From Actinokineospora fastidiosa (lineage in GTDB: Bacteria; Actinomycetota; Actinomycetes; Mycobacteriales; Pseudonocardiaceae): 64,000 bases of DNA. This document shows positions 8,107-16,475 of this stretch, piece by piece. The position numbers were made by a program, and so were the translations under genes. The stretch's first letter is position 1, and each line of letters opens with the position of its first letter. The stretch covers positions 310,001 to 374,000 of the forward strand of contig NZ_BMRB01000004.1 in assembly GCF_014648415.1 (NCBI RefSeq), read 5' to 3'. The notes beneath the pieces are model-generated. The model was not told the DNA's origin. It made no database searches and saw only the letters and a program-made list of their open reading frames with translations.

Positions 8107-9299
8107 ACGACATCGTCACCCGCCCTGAGGTCGCCGAGTACCTGCGGCGCGTGCGCGCGGGCCTGACCGGCCTGCCGGACGAGGAGGTCGCCGAGGTCAT
8201 GGAGGACCTGGCGCCGCACGTGGACGAGGTGTACGCCGAGGCGGGCTCGCTGGAGGCGGTCGTCGACCGGCTCGGCACGCCCGAGGAGTACGCCGCCGAG
8301 CTGCGGCGCGCGGGCGGCTACCCGGTGGCGCAGGACACCCAGGCCGAGCGGCCCAGGACGTGGCGCGCGCGGTACGTGGTGTGGGCGGCGGCGGGGGCCA
8401 CCGTGGCGGCGGGCCTGTCGGGGGTGCTCTCCGAGCGGTACGACGAGGAGGCGCTGGCGGTGGCGCTGCTCTGCGGGCTGGCGCTGCTCCCGGCGCTGTG
8501 GCTGGTGTTCGCCGGGATGGTGCGGCGCGTCGACGTCGAGTCGGTGCCCGAGTACCGGCTCGCCCGCGACCAGGCGCGGCGGGCGGTGCGGCGACTGCCG
8601 TCCCCCGAGCGGGTCCGCGCCCTGGCGCCCGGCTGGCGGGTGGCCCGGCTGCTGCTGGTCGCCCTGGGGTGCGCCGCCGCCGTCCGGGCCGACGCCGGGC
8701 TGTGGATGGTGGCCCTCCTCGGCGCGGCCGGTGTCCTGCTGTGGGCGGGCAGGCGGGTGGCCGTCGACCGGCGGCTCCTGCTGGTCGTCGTGCCCGCCAA
8801 CGCGCTGGCGATCGGGCTGGGCCTGTCGCTGGCGGTGCAGGCGGTCGACGCGAGCGGACGGGACAACGGCTACTACTACCCGGTGTCCGTCTCAACGGGC
8901 CTGTCCTACAACGGTGAGCCGTTGGGGAACCTGTACGCCGTGGACGGCGAGGGCAAGGAGATCCCCGAGTTCTACCTCTACGACGAGCACGGCATACCGC
9001 TCAACGTCTACCAGTACGGCTGCTCGCCCACGAACGGAGAGCTGTTCGACAACCGCTTCCCCGCCCCCAACACGGTCTACGGCCCCGACGGCTGCGTGGA
9101 GCAGCCGGGCATGCCGTTCATCCCGCTGCCCCCGAACGGCACGACCACGGCGCCCACGACGACGGCGCCCACGACAACGGCTCCGACGAGCACAGGGCCG
9201 ACGACCACAGTGCCGACGACCACAGGGCCCACGAGCGCCGCGCCGACCAGCACGGCGTCGGTCACGACCACGCCGAGCCCGACCACCACGAAGGGGTAG
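8103..9299 (+). CDS. HAAS-domain membrane protein with Thr-rich exported tail
   Basis: A 398-residue protein starting at the GTG that overlaps the padR stop. Residues ~1-75 are a HAAS/DUF1700-type helical domain (LPDEEVAEVMEDLAPHVDE, then LGTPEEYAAELR). About five hydrophobic helices follow between ~90 and ~245. The remainder is an aromatic-rich, probably extracytoplasmic region (NGYYYPVSVSTGLSYNGEP) with two Cys, and finally ~60 residues of TTTAP/TTxGP repeats ending in KG. HAAS proteins are thought to pair with PadR-type regulators as membrane partners. The long exported part with a mucin-like tail is more than the usual HAAS protein carries. Function unknown; membrane or envelope sensing is an inference. 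Confidence 0.75.
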   Translation: MNDIVTRPEVAEYLRRVRAGLTGLPDEEVAEVMEDLAPHVDEVYAEAGSLEAVVDRLGTPEEYAAELRRAGGYPVAQDTQAERPRTWRARYVVWAAAGATVAAGLSGVLSERYDEEALAVALLCGLALLPALWLVFAGMVRRVDVESVPEYRLARDQARRAVRRLPSPERVRALAPGWRVARLLLVALGCAAAVRADAGLWMVALLGAAGVLLWAGRRVAVDRRLLLVVVPANALAIGLGLSLAVQAVDASGRDNGYYYPVSVSTGLSYNGEPLGNLYAVDGEGKEIPEFYLYDEHGIPLNVYQYGCSPTNGELFDNRFPAPNTVYGPDGCVEQPGMPFIPLPPNGTTTAPTTTAPTTTAPTSTGPTTTVPTTTGPTSAAPTSTASVTTTPSPTTTKG

Positions 9300-9302
9300 G
9301 CG

Positions 9303-9338
9303 CGGGTGGGAGCGGTCGTCGGGGGCCGCTCCCACCCG
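9303..9338. terminator. Bidirectional hairpin terminator
   Basis: A perfect 13-bp stem (CGGGTGGGAGCGG at 9303-9315 and its complement at 9326-9338) with a 10-nt loop lies between the convergent HAAS and YidC genes. There is no long T tract, as is usual in high-GC actinomycetes. It can serve both strands. Confidence 0.75.
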
Positions 9339-9342
9339 TGCG

Positions 9343-9966
9343 TCACAGCAGGCGGTACAGCAAGGCGCGCTCCACCAGCGTCCACGTCGTCGTGGTGAGC
9401 AGGTAGACCCCGGCGGCCAGCGGCAGGACGGCGGCGACGGGCACCGTGCCGAACGGCAGCAGGCGCAGCCACCGGGCCATCGGCGGCTCGGGCGCCCCCG
9501 AGCGCAGCGCCTGCGCGGCCTGCCATCGAGCTGTGGCATAGGCCACGGCGGTCAGCGCGGCGAACAGTCCGACGAAGACCGGTGTGAAGGCGAACACGCC
9601 CAGCCAGTGCGTGCCGAGCGGCGCGCCGAACAGGGCGCCGTCCAGCAGCGGGCTGTCCGTGGTCACCAGGCGGTACATCACCATGAAGAACGGGATCTGG
9701 ACCAGCGCGGGCAGGCAGCCGGTGAACAGCGACGTGCCCGACTCCCGGTACAGCTCCAGCGTCTTGCGCTGGAGGGTGCGGGGGTCGTTGCCATAGCGGG
9801 TTTTCAGCGCCCCCACCTGCGGGGCGAGGGCGGCGCGGGCTTTCTCGCCGCGCACGGCGGCGCGGGCGAGCGGGTGCATGAGCAGGCGGACGAGCGCGGT
9901 GAAGGCGACGATGGCCAGGACGGGCGTGGCGAGCCCGGCCAGGGCCGCGCCCAGGTCGTGGAACAC
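9343..9966 (-). CDS. YidC/Oxa1-family membrane protein insertase, short paralog
   Basis: A 207-residue membrane protein starting at GTG (GGAG 4 bp upstream). It has the five-helix core of the YidC/Oxa1/Alb3 insertases, including the cytoplasmic hairpin (KARAALAPQVGALKTRYG, then LYRESGTSLFTGCLPALVQI) and the PFFMVMYRLV helix. The large periplasmic domain and basic C-terminal tail of the housekeeping enzyme are absent. The essential copy normally sits beside rnpA and rpmH, so this is probably an accessory paralog. The gene just upstream resembles DUF6412, a small membrane protein I associate with such second YidC copies. Role: insertion or folding of membrane proteins, clients unknown. Confidence 0.88.
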   Translation of the reverse strand: MFHDLGAALAGLATPVLAIVAFTALVRLLMHPLARAAVRGEKARAALAPQVGALKTRYGNDPRTLQRKTLELYRESGTSLFTGCLPALVQIPFFMVMYRLVTTDSPLLDGALFGAPLGTHWLGVFAFTPVFVGLFAALTAVAYATARWQAAQALRSGAPEPPMARWLRLLPFGTVPVAAVLPLAAGVYLLTTTTWTLVERALLYRLL

Positions 9967-9997
9967 GGTACTCCGGATGTCGAGCGGGCAGGACGGA

Positions 9998-10261
9998 TCA
10001 GGCAGCGCGGAGGCTGCGTCCTGGGGCTCGAGGACGGGGACGACCCGCGGCGTCGGGATCGCGCAGGCGCAGGAACGCCGTGCGCTGGGACCGCTCGCGC
10101 AGGGAGAGGGACCGCGCCCACGACGGGCAGGCCGTCGGGAGCGGCGCCACGCTGACCAGCAGCACGATCAGGGCGACGGCCGCGACCGCGGCGACCAGCT
10201 CGGTGGGCTGGTGGACGAGGAGGAGCGCGAACAGCGCCAGCAGCGACCGCCAACCGGGCAT
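9998..10261 (-). CDS. Small membrane protein, DUF6412-like
   Basis: 87 residues from the ATG at 10261, which is well placed behind a GAGGAGGAGG sequence; an in-frame GTG at 10270 lies inside that site. Two hydrophobic segments (RSLLALFALLLVHQP and VAAVAAVALIVLLVSVAPL) are followed by a basic tail, RSQRTAFLRLRDPDAAGRPR, which resembles the conserved end of DUF6412 proteins. The gene is 31 bp upstream of the short YidC and almost certainly co-transcribed, so it may assist or be a client of that insertase. The family assignment is from memory of the tail motif. Confidence 0.6.
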   Translation of the reverse strand: MPGWRSLLALFALLLVHQPTELVAAVAAVALIVLLVSVAPLPTACPSWARSLSLRERSQRTAFLRLRDPDAAGRPRPRAPGRSLRAA

Positions 10262-10297
10262 CCGCGTCACCTCCTCCTCGTCCGTCGACTGTACCCG

Positions 10298-11971
10298 TCA
10301 GATCGCGGCGGGCTCGTCGGTCGGCGCCTGGCTGATGTTCCGCGCGGCCCGCTCGGGCGGCAGCCGCACGGCGATGGCGTAGGCGTACACCAGCGCGCTG
10401 AACACCGCCAGGATGACGAAGCCCCACACCAGCGAGATCGGCCCGTCGCCGCCGTTGAGGATCAGGCCCGGGTCGGCGGGCTGGTCGGGGTCGACGTCGC
10501 CGAGGTAGCTGATGATGCCGAGGCCGACGAGCCAGATCGGGAACCAGGACCCGGCCTTGAACTCCAGCGGCGGCATGACCGCCCGGTTGCGGGCGTGGTA
10601 GATCGCGAACACCACGTACCCGACGAGCAGCGCGATGATCATCTTCTCGTTGATCGCCCACCCGGCCCAGAACACCAGCAGGCTGGAGAACAGGAACGCC
10701 AGGTAGGGCAGCACGTCACCGCCGGGCACCCGGAACGGCCGCTCCTGGTCGGGCAGCTGCCTGCGCAGCGCGCCCAGCACGAGCGGGCCCGCGCCGAAGG
10801 AGATGGCGAACGCCGAGGTGATGAAGCCGATGAACTGCTGCCAGCCCGGGAAGGGCAGGAAGAAGAAGCAGCCCACGATGAACATCACGAGCACCGACAC
10901 CCAGGGGATCCCGCGCTTGTTCAGCTTCGTCAGGGCCTGCGGGGCGTTGCCGTTGCGGGCGTTGGCGTACGACAGGCGCGCGGTGACGCCCGCGTAGATC
11001 AGGCCGGTGTCGGCGGGGGAGATGACGGCGTCCACACGCAGCAGCACGGCCAGCCAGACCGCGCCCAGCACCAGTGAGAGCCCGGCCAGCGGCCCGGCGG
11101 CGTCCTCGAAGGCCAGGTTCGCCCAGCCGTCGGTGAGCAGGTGCCCCGGGACGGCGGTGATGAACGCCAGCTGCAGCAGCACGTAGATGATCCCGGCGAT
11201 CAGGATCGAGCCGATGATGGCGAACGGCACGTTCTTCTGCGGGTTGTCGGTCTCGCCCGCGAACTCGATGCCGTTGCGGAATCCCAGGTACGCGAAGGCG
11301 ACCCCGGCCGCGGGGATCGCGGTCAGCACCGATCCCCAGCCCTCGGGGGCGAATCCCGCGACCGAGCTGAGGTTCTCCGGGTTGAACGCCAGGACGAAGA
11401 ACGCGACCACGACCAGCGCGATCACCGCGAGCTTCCACCACACCAGCGCGTTGTTGAGGCGGGCGAACAGCTTCACGCCGAGGATGTTGACCAGGCTGTA
11501 GAGGAACATCAGCGCGACCGCGATCGCGAGGCCGGGCCCGGTCAGCACGAACACGCCGTCGCTCTGGTTCATCAGCCACGGGATGTACGGGTCGGCGTAC
11601 TGGATCGTGGCGAGCACCTCGATGGGCGTGACCGCGGCGGCGGCCAGCCAGCTCGTCCAGCCGGAGCTGAAGCTGGCGAAGGAGCCGAACGAGTAGTGCG
11701 GGAAGCGAATGATCCCGCCGGAGACGGGGAACATCACTCCCAGCTCCGCGTAGACCAGACCGATCACCATGACCATGACCCCGCCGATCGCCCAGGACAG
11801 GATGGCCGCCGGTCCGGCGATCTGGGAGGCGTACAGGGCGCCGAACAGCCAGCCGGACCCGATGATCGCGCCGACCCCGGTGAACAGCAGGCTCAGCTTG
11901 TTCACGTCGCGTTTGAGCCCGGTGTCCAGCCGGACGTCCACCCGGCGCGGTGGTCCCACGGATGTGGTCAT
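10298..11971 (-). CDS. APC-superfamily amino acid permease
   Basis: A 557-residue, ~12-14 helix permease. The start ATG at 11971 has GGGAG 9 bp upstream. The first helix contains the APC signature GVGAIIGSGWLFG, the unwound substrate-binding region, followed by GPAAILSWAIGG. Other family features are the long run of helices and a cytoplasmic RPFRVPGG loop between late helices. Such carriers exchange or import amino acids or related amines with protons; the substrate cannot be read from the sequence. The C-terminus is a ~35-residue hydrophilic tail. It appears monocistronic, lying 36 bp upstream of the small DUF6412-like gene, which has its own strong ribosome binding site. Confidence 0.87.
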   Translation of the reverse strand: MTTSVGPPRRVDVRLDTGLKRDVNKLSLLFTGVGAIIGSGWLFGALYASQIAGPAAILSWAIGGVMVMVIGLVYAELGVMFPVSGGIIRFPHYSFGSFASFSSGWTSWLAAAAVTPIEVLATIQYADPYIPWLMNQSDGVFVLTGPGLAIAVALMFLYSLVNILGVKLFARLNNALVWWKLAVIALVVVAFFVLAFNPENLSSVAGFAPEGWGSVLTAIPAAGVAFAYLGFRNGIEFAGETDNPQKNVPFAIIGSILIAGIIYVLLQLAFITAVPGHLLTDGWANLAFEDAAGPLAGLSLVLGAVWLAVLLRVDAVISPADTGLIYAGVTARLSYANARNGNAPQALTKLNKRGIPWVSVLVMFIVGCFFFLPFPGWQQFIGFITSAFAISFGAGPLVLGALRRQLPDQERPFRVPGGDVLPYLAFLFSSLLVFWAGWAINEKMIIALLVGYVVFAIYHARNRAVMPPLEFKAGSWFPIWLVGLGIISYLGDVDPDQPADPGLILNGGDGPISLVWGFVILAVFSALVYAYAIAVRLPPERAARNISQAPTDEPAAI

Positions 11972-12064
11972 GGCGGATCGCTCCCATCTGTGCGCGGCCC
12001 TGACGCCGGCCACGTACCCAGGTGAACTCGCGCCTATACCCCAGTGAAGCCGGTTTGTTATTCC

Positions 12065-14200
12065 CTACACCCGACCGTTGCCGTGCGCCACCGCCTGTGC
12101 GCGCCGTCGTGCGGGAATGTTCAGCAGAGTGACCGCTTTCTCACCCGCCTCGTGGCCCAGCGTCCGGTATGCCTCAAACTGCTCGTCGGTGAACATCTGC
12201 TGGCTGGTGGAGTGGTTGGGGAAACGCGGCTCGCGGTGCTTGAACGCGTGCAGGTCCCAGCTCGCCTCCTCGGTGAGCACCGCCTTGGCGTACACCAGCT
12301 GCGCCTGCTGGTTGCCGGGCGGCGGATAGCTCATCACGCCCGCGACGGCCATGGAAGCGCTCAACCCGGCCGAGTCCGGCAGCACCGGCCGGGGGTCGAG
12401 ATCGATGTCGACGCCGAGTTCGCTGCGCGCCAGCGCGATCGCCCTGCCGATGTCCAGGCCCTCGCCGTCGCGGTCGCAGCTGGCGTCGAAGCACAGCACG
12501 TGGGTGCAGCGGCGGCGCAGCAGCTCGACCACGCCCAGGTTCTCCCAGTGCCCGCCGTCGGTGAGATAGATGTAGCGGTGCGTCGACTTCGCCGCGCCCA
12601 GCGCCTCCCGCAGGACGTACCACGCGCCCGGCTCGAACCAGCCGTCGCGCATCCGGCGGGCCGCGCGCCGCAGCCGCGACCGGCAGTCCTCCTCGACCCG
12701 CTTGGCCGCCGCGTGGTTGGGGTTCTTGATCCAGACGCCCAGCCGCACGTTGGTCAGCGCCATCAGGAACCGCAGCGGCGGGTAGGTGAACCGGCCCATC
12801 AGCGGCGAGAGCGCCGCGCCGGACACCGCCATCATCGACGGCAGCGTCAACTCCGTTCCCGCGACGCCGTTGCGCTGTTCGAGGCGCTTGGTGTCGTGGT
12901 AGCCGAACAGCGGGCCGCCGCTGCGCCCGCGCTCGAAGGTGAACGACTCGGCGAAGCGCCCGACCGGCACGTCGTCGGTGGTGACGTTCACCGCGCAGCA
13001 GACGACCAGCTTCGGCAGGTCGGTCGCGGGCTTGAGGTCGGAGAAGTACAGCTTCTCCCGATAGCTGATGGGCGCGGCCACGATGCAGCCGCGCTCGTCG
13101 CGTTCCCGCTGGAGGGCGAAGGCGCTGTTGAGCCGTTCGCGGTAGAACAGGTGCATCGAGTAGCGGCGGTTGTGCACGAAGACGGCCATGCCGAGCACGA
13201 CGACCACGAACGCGGCGAGGACGATGACGTCCACTGTGGAAGGCCGGGGCTGGCGGTTGGCCAGCTCGAGCGCCGAGAGCAGCGGCACGAGCAGCAGGCC
13301 CGCCGCCGCGAGCGAGGCCAGCAACAGCATCAGCCTGCGCGCCCGCAGCCGCCTGCTGAGCATGAGCGCCGCCGCGGCGGCGAGCAGCGCGGCCACCAGC
13401 CACACCAGCCCGGCGGCGATACGGCCCACCGTGCTCTGGAACGTCTCCGGCGGCTCCTGGAACAGCCACGCCAGCGCCTTGGTGGACGCCAGCGCGTACA
13501 GCCGCGTCAGCACGGGCAGCAGGAGCACGACCACGATCGCGCCCGCCACCAGCAGCACCCGCGCCCCGAACCGCTCCCACGCCGATTCCCCGTAGTCGCC
13601 GGGGTTGTCGCTCATCCGCCGGTAGCAGACGGCGCCGAGGGCGAGCAGCACGCACACGGCGCCGACCGCCAGCAGCGCCGTCAGCACGGCGGACTCGGGC
13701 AGGTGCAGGCCGTTGAGCCGCAGGTCGGTGAGCCGCACGCCCAGCGCGGCCAGCACCCAGCCGGTGAGCCTGCCCGCGATCACCGCGGTCAGCGCGAACG
13801 GCAGGTAGTTCACGATGAACCCGTAGACGACGCTGGCGGCCATCCACAGCTTGCCCTCGTGCCCGGGCGCGAGGTAGTCGCTGTTGAGCCGCAGCCGCCG
13901 CTCCTCCGGCGATCCGCGCCCCCACAGCGGCTTGCCGTTCTCCAGTTCGGCGGACGTGTGCGCCGCGGAGATCATCAGCGCGCTGGCGATGTAGTTGCCG
14001 CCCGACACCGCCGCCAGGTACGCCGAGTCCCGCAGCACGCCGCGCTCCTGCAACGCCTGCAGCGCCCCCAGGTTGAACGCCGCCGACCGGATCCCGCCCC
14101 CGGACAACGCGATCCCGATCCGCGGCCCGTCCGGCTGCTCATCGAGATACTCCGCCGCCACCCCAGGCAACGCCTTAGTAGTACGCGGACTAAGCGGCAT
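12065..14200 (-). CDS. Membrane-embedded patatin-like phospholipase
   Basis: A 711-residue protein; the start ATG at 14200 follows GGGGGAG. The patatin catalytic elements are present: oxyanion loop ALSGGGIRS (residues ~31-39), nucleophile Ser ~66 in AAVSGGNYI, and the Asp of YLTDGGHWENLG near 545. Between ~150 and ~440 about eight hydrophobic helices are inserted between Ser and Asp, so the enzyme is anchored in the membrane. Patatins hydrolyse phospholipid acyl chains; several antiphage systems use them to destroy the cell's own membrane. The gene lies 126 bp downstream of a P-loop ATPase on the same strand at the edge of the defence island, making an ATPase-sensor/phospholipase-effector pair plausible. 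A lipid-metabolism role is the alternative. Confidence 0.8.
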   Translation of the reverse strand: MPLSPRTTKALPGVAAEYLDEQPDGPRIGIALSGGGIRSAAFNLGALQALQERGVLRDSAYLAAVSGGNYIASALMISAAHTSAELENGKPLWGRGSPEERRLRLNSDYLAPGHEGKLWMAASVVYGFIVNYLPFALTAVIAGRLTGWVLAALGVRLTDLRLNGLHLPESAVLTALLAVGAVCVLLALGAVCYRRMSDNPGDYGESAWERFGARVLLVAGAIVVVLLLPVLTRLYALASTKALAWLFQEPPETFQSTVGRIAAGLVWLVAALLAAAAALMLSRRLRARRLMLLLASLAAAGLLLVPLLSALELANRQPRPSTVDVIVLAAFVVVVLGMAVFVHNRRYSMHLFYRERLNSAFALQRERDERGCIVAAPISYREKLYFSDLKPATDLPKLVVCCAVNVTTDDVPVGRFAESFTFERGRSGGPLFGYHDTKRLEQRNGVAGTELTLPSMMAVSGAALSPLMGRFTYPPLRFLMALTNVRLGVWIKNPNHAAAKRVEEDCRSRLRRAARRMRDGWFEPGAWYVLREALGAAKSTHRYIYLTDGGHWENLGVVELLRRRCTHVLCFDASCDRDGEGLDIGRAIALARSELGVDIDLDPRPVLPDSAGLSASMAVAGVMSYPPPGNQQAQLVYAKAVLTEEASWDLHAFKHREPRFPNHSTSQQMFTDEQFEAYRTLGHEAGEKAVTLLNIPARRRAQAVAHGNGRV

Positions 14201-14326
14201 CTCTCCCCCTTGCCCTTCACAGTCTCTTCCTGCGTGGCCCCCAACCGCACCCAAGGGGACCGGAACCCAACCCAGCCACCGACCCCCACCCGCCGCAACT
14301 GTCCCCACCCACCGCAACCACCATGG

Positions 14327-15988
14327 TTAATTCCGGGGAGGCGGAACCGTGTAGCCGAAGGCGGTGCGGTAGTCCTCGCCTTGGGGGTCGCAGCCGTAGG
14401 GGTAGGTCGCGTGCGCCTGCGCCTTGCGCAGCTGGGGCAGCGACCGTTCCAGGAGGTAGCGGGTGAACAGCGGGTGCACGCACAGGTGGTCGTGCTCCTC
14501 CTGGGCGCCCAGCTCGTAGTCGAAGGTGTACTGGAAGTGCGCCTTGTTGTACCGGCCGGTCTGGCCGAACCGGATGCCCAGCACGCCCAGCGAGAACAGC
14601 ATCGACAGGAACTCGTCGAAGTCCATGCCGGAGACCTTGCGGATGCCCTGCCGGTTGTAGACCTTGTGCAGCTCGCACGCGGGGAAGCAGATGTCGAGCC
14701 GCCCGGTGAGCCTGCGCAGCGCCTCGCCCGCCAGGGGGTACGACGCCTGGTACGCCGCCAGGATGCTGGTCACCAGCAGGTGCTCGGCGTGCCGGGTGCC
14801 CGCCAGGATGGCCGCCGGGGTCACCTGCCAGGGCGTCGAGCCGCGGTCGTGCCTGCTGAAGACGCTGTTGAGGATGTGGATCAGGTGCCGGGGCAGCAGC
14901 TGGGTGTGCCGCAGCAGGTAGGCGACCGGGTCCTCGGGGATGCCGAGGCCGCTGCGGAAGTTCGTCGGCAGCGCGGCCCGCAGCAGCGCGATGTCCGGCT
15001 CCGGCTCGTCGACGCGGTCGGCGGCGCGGGCCAGGCGGTCGTACTCGTCGGGGTGGCGGGTGCGCAGGAACAGGTGCAGCCGGGTGCCCGCCAGCCGCAG
15101 CAGCTCGCGCGCGCTCCAGTAGATCTTCAGGTACCCGCCCTGCATGTCCTTGTCCGCCGCGGCCGCGATGCGGTGGATCTGGTCGAACAGCTCCGAGGGC
15201 AGGCAGATCTGCACCCCGTACGGCCGGTCGGACGGGCTGCGCGCCATGATGCCGCCGACCGCGCGGAACAGCCCGGCCAGCACCGGGGTCAGCTCGCGCA
15301 GCCGCAGGTGCAGCTCCTCCAGGTTGTCCATCACGATGACCAGCGGCTGGCCCCGGTCGGTGAGCAGGTCGCGCATGGCCGCCCTGGCGTCGGCGAAGCG
15401 GGCCTTGTCCTGGCCCATCCCCTCCAGGATCTCCGTCGGCCCGGTGCCCGGCCGCTCGTGCACGCGCTCGCGCACCTGCCGCAGGAACCGCTCGGCGACC
15501 TGCGAGGCGTCGGCCGCCGGGTCCGCGGCCCGCCCCAGGTAGGTGCCCAGCACGTTCAGCTTCCCCTCGGGGTCGTGCCCGTCGAAGAACCGCCACGCGT
15601 GGAACATCGCCACGTGGTCGAACAGCGCGGTCCAGATCTCCGCCCGCTGCCCGACGAACAGCCCGTCCCCCCGATAGGCGTTCAGCACGTTGAGCATCTC
15701 GTGGTACACCTTCTCGGTGTCGATGGCCGCCCGCCACACCTCCCGGTCGGTGTCCGAACTGATCAGGAACGCGGTCTTGCCCGCCCCTTTCCTCCCGATG
15801 ATGTACGCGGGGAACAGATCGCTGACCGCCTGCGAATAGATCCGGTTGTTGCGGTCGAAGAGCTGGTCGACGGTGGAGCGCCCGATCCCGGCGACGTCCT
15901 CGGTGGCGATCGGCCCGAACGGCCGAGCCGGGGTCAACACCCGACCCAGCTCGTCCCGGGCGGCGAGACGCTCGTGTGCGCGGTGCAC
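14327..15988 (-). CDS. P-loop ATPase, Sll1717-like
   Basis: A 553-residue cytoplasmic NTPase starting at GTG 15988 (GGGAGGT 4 bp upstream). Walker A is GRKGAGKT at residues 65-72 and the Walker B-like strand is LVIVMDNLEEL near 215. A helical C-terminal half follows with a YFxYTFDYELG-like stretch near 480. The overall plan resembles the Sll1717 family of STAND-related P-loop ATPases, which often accompany toxins or defence effectors. No membrane segments are seen. It is probably co-transcribed with the patatin gene downstream. The partnership as a sensor-effector unit is inference from gene order. Confidence 0.7.
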   Translation of the reverse strand: MHRAHERLAARDELGRVLTPARPFGPIATEDVAGIGRSTVDQLFDRNNRIYSQAVSDLFPAYIIGRKGAGKTAFLISSDTDREVWRAAIDTEKVYHEMLNVLNAYRGDGLFVGQRAEIWTALFDHVAMFHAWRFFDGHDPEGKLNVLGTYLGRAADPAADASQVAERFLRQVRERVHERPGTGPTEILEGMGQDKARFADARAAMRDLLTDRGQPLVIVMDNLEELHLRLRELTPVLAGLFRAVGGIMARSPSDRPYGVQICLPSELFDQIHRIAAAADKDMQGGYLKIYWSARELLRLAGTRLHLFLRTRHPDEYDRLARAADRVDEPEPDIALLRAALPTNFRSGLGIPEDPVAYLLRHTQLLPRHLIHILNSVFSRHDRGSTPWQVTPAAILAGTRHAEHLLVTSILAAYQASYPLAGEALRRLTGRLDICFPACELHKVYNRQGIRKVSGMDFDEFLSMLFSLGVLGIRFGQTGRYNKAHFQYTFDYELGAQEEHDHLCVHPLFTRYLLERSLPQLRKAQAHATYPYGCDPQGEDYRTAFGYTVPPPRN

Positions 15989-16118
15989 GGCGACCTCCCT
16001 GGCCGTGTTCTGCTCGTGATTCCAGGCTCGGTGCCACCAGCCCTTCCGTGACGAAGCACGACCCGTTCGGACCGCGTATTCACCCGAGTGGGTTACGTGC
16101 GGAAATGTGATCGGCGAA

Positions 16119-16475
16119 TCACCAGCGATCCTCGACTAACCCTCGATGCCGAGCCGCCTCCCACGCCGCCATGTCGGGGTATCGGTCGCCGCAGTACCGG
16201 GCCACGAGGTGCGCGACGAACGCCTTGCGCGCGGACTCGTTCCCGAGCACCAGCTCCCGGTCGCGGCCCGCGGTCAGCCGGTAGCCACCGCCCGGCAGCA
16301 CCTCCCCGCATGCCTCGCCTGCGATCCGGCGGCCCGAGTGCGCGCCCATGTAGGCGTAGTAGACGGCCCGGTAGGCGTACTCGTCCTCGTCATCGTGTAC
16401 CTGGGCTAACCAGGCGTCGAAGGAGTCGATCACGAGCAAGCGAACCACGCTAGTGCCCTGGCCCAGAACCTTCAC
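16119..16475 (-). CDS. Small protein of unknown function, overlaps helicase gene
   Basis: About 118 residues. The likely start is GTG at 16475 inside the end of the helicase gene, because a GGAGAG site lies ~10 bp upstream; TTG at 16478 or GTG at 16448 are alternatives. The sequence is acidic at first (SFDAWLAQVHDDEDEYAYRAVYYAYMG), has a GEACGEVLPGGGYRLTAGRD stretch and ends Trp/Arg-rich. I recognise no family. The 26-bp overlap with the DUF4011 helicase gene means it is translated from the same message. It could be a regulator, inhibitor or subunit of that helicase. Confidence 0.55.
   Translation of the reverse strand: MKVLGQGTSVVRLLVIDSFDAWLAQVHDDEDEYAYRAVYYAYMGAHSGRRIAGEACGEVLPGGGYRLTAGRDRELVLGNESARKAFVAHLVARYCGDRYPDMAAWEAARHRGLVEDRW

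Noticed and set aside
11958-11990. A third CebR-like site before the APC permease (TGGGAGCGATCC)
   Set aside because: Only one half of the palindrome is preserved, and the GGGAG part serves as the permease ribosome binding site.
12044-16051. A 1335-codon open frame on the plus strand
   Set aside because: It lies antisense to the patatin and ATPase genes, has a composition of Arg, Gln, Val and His runs typical of a GC-rich shadow frame, and shows no motif.
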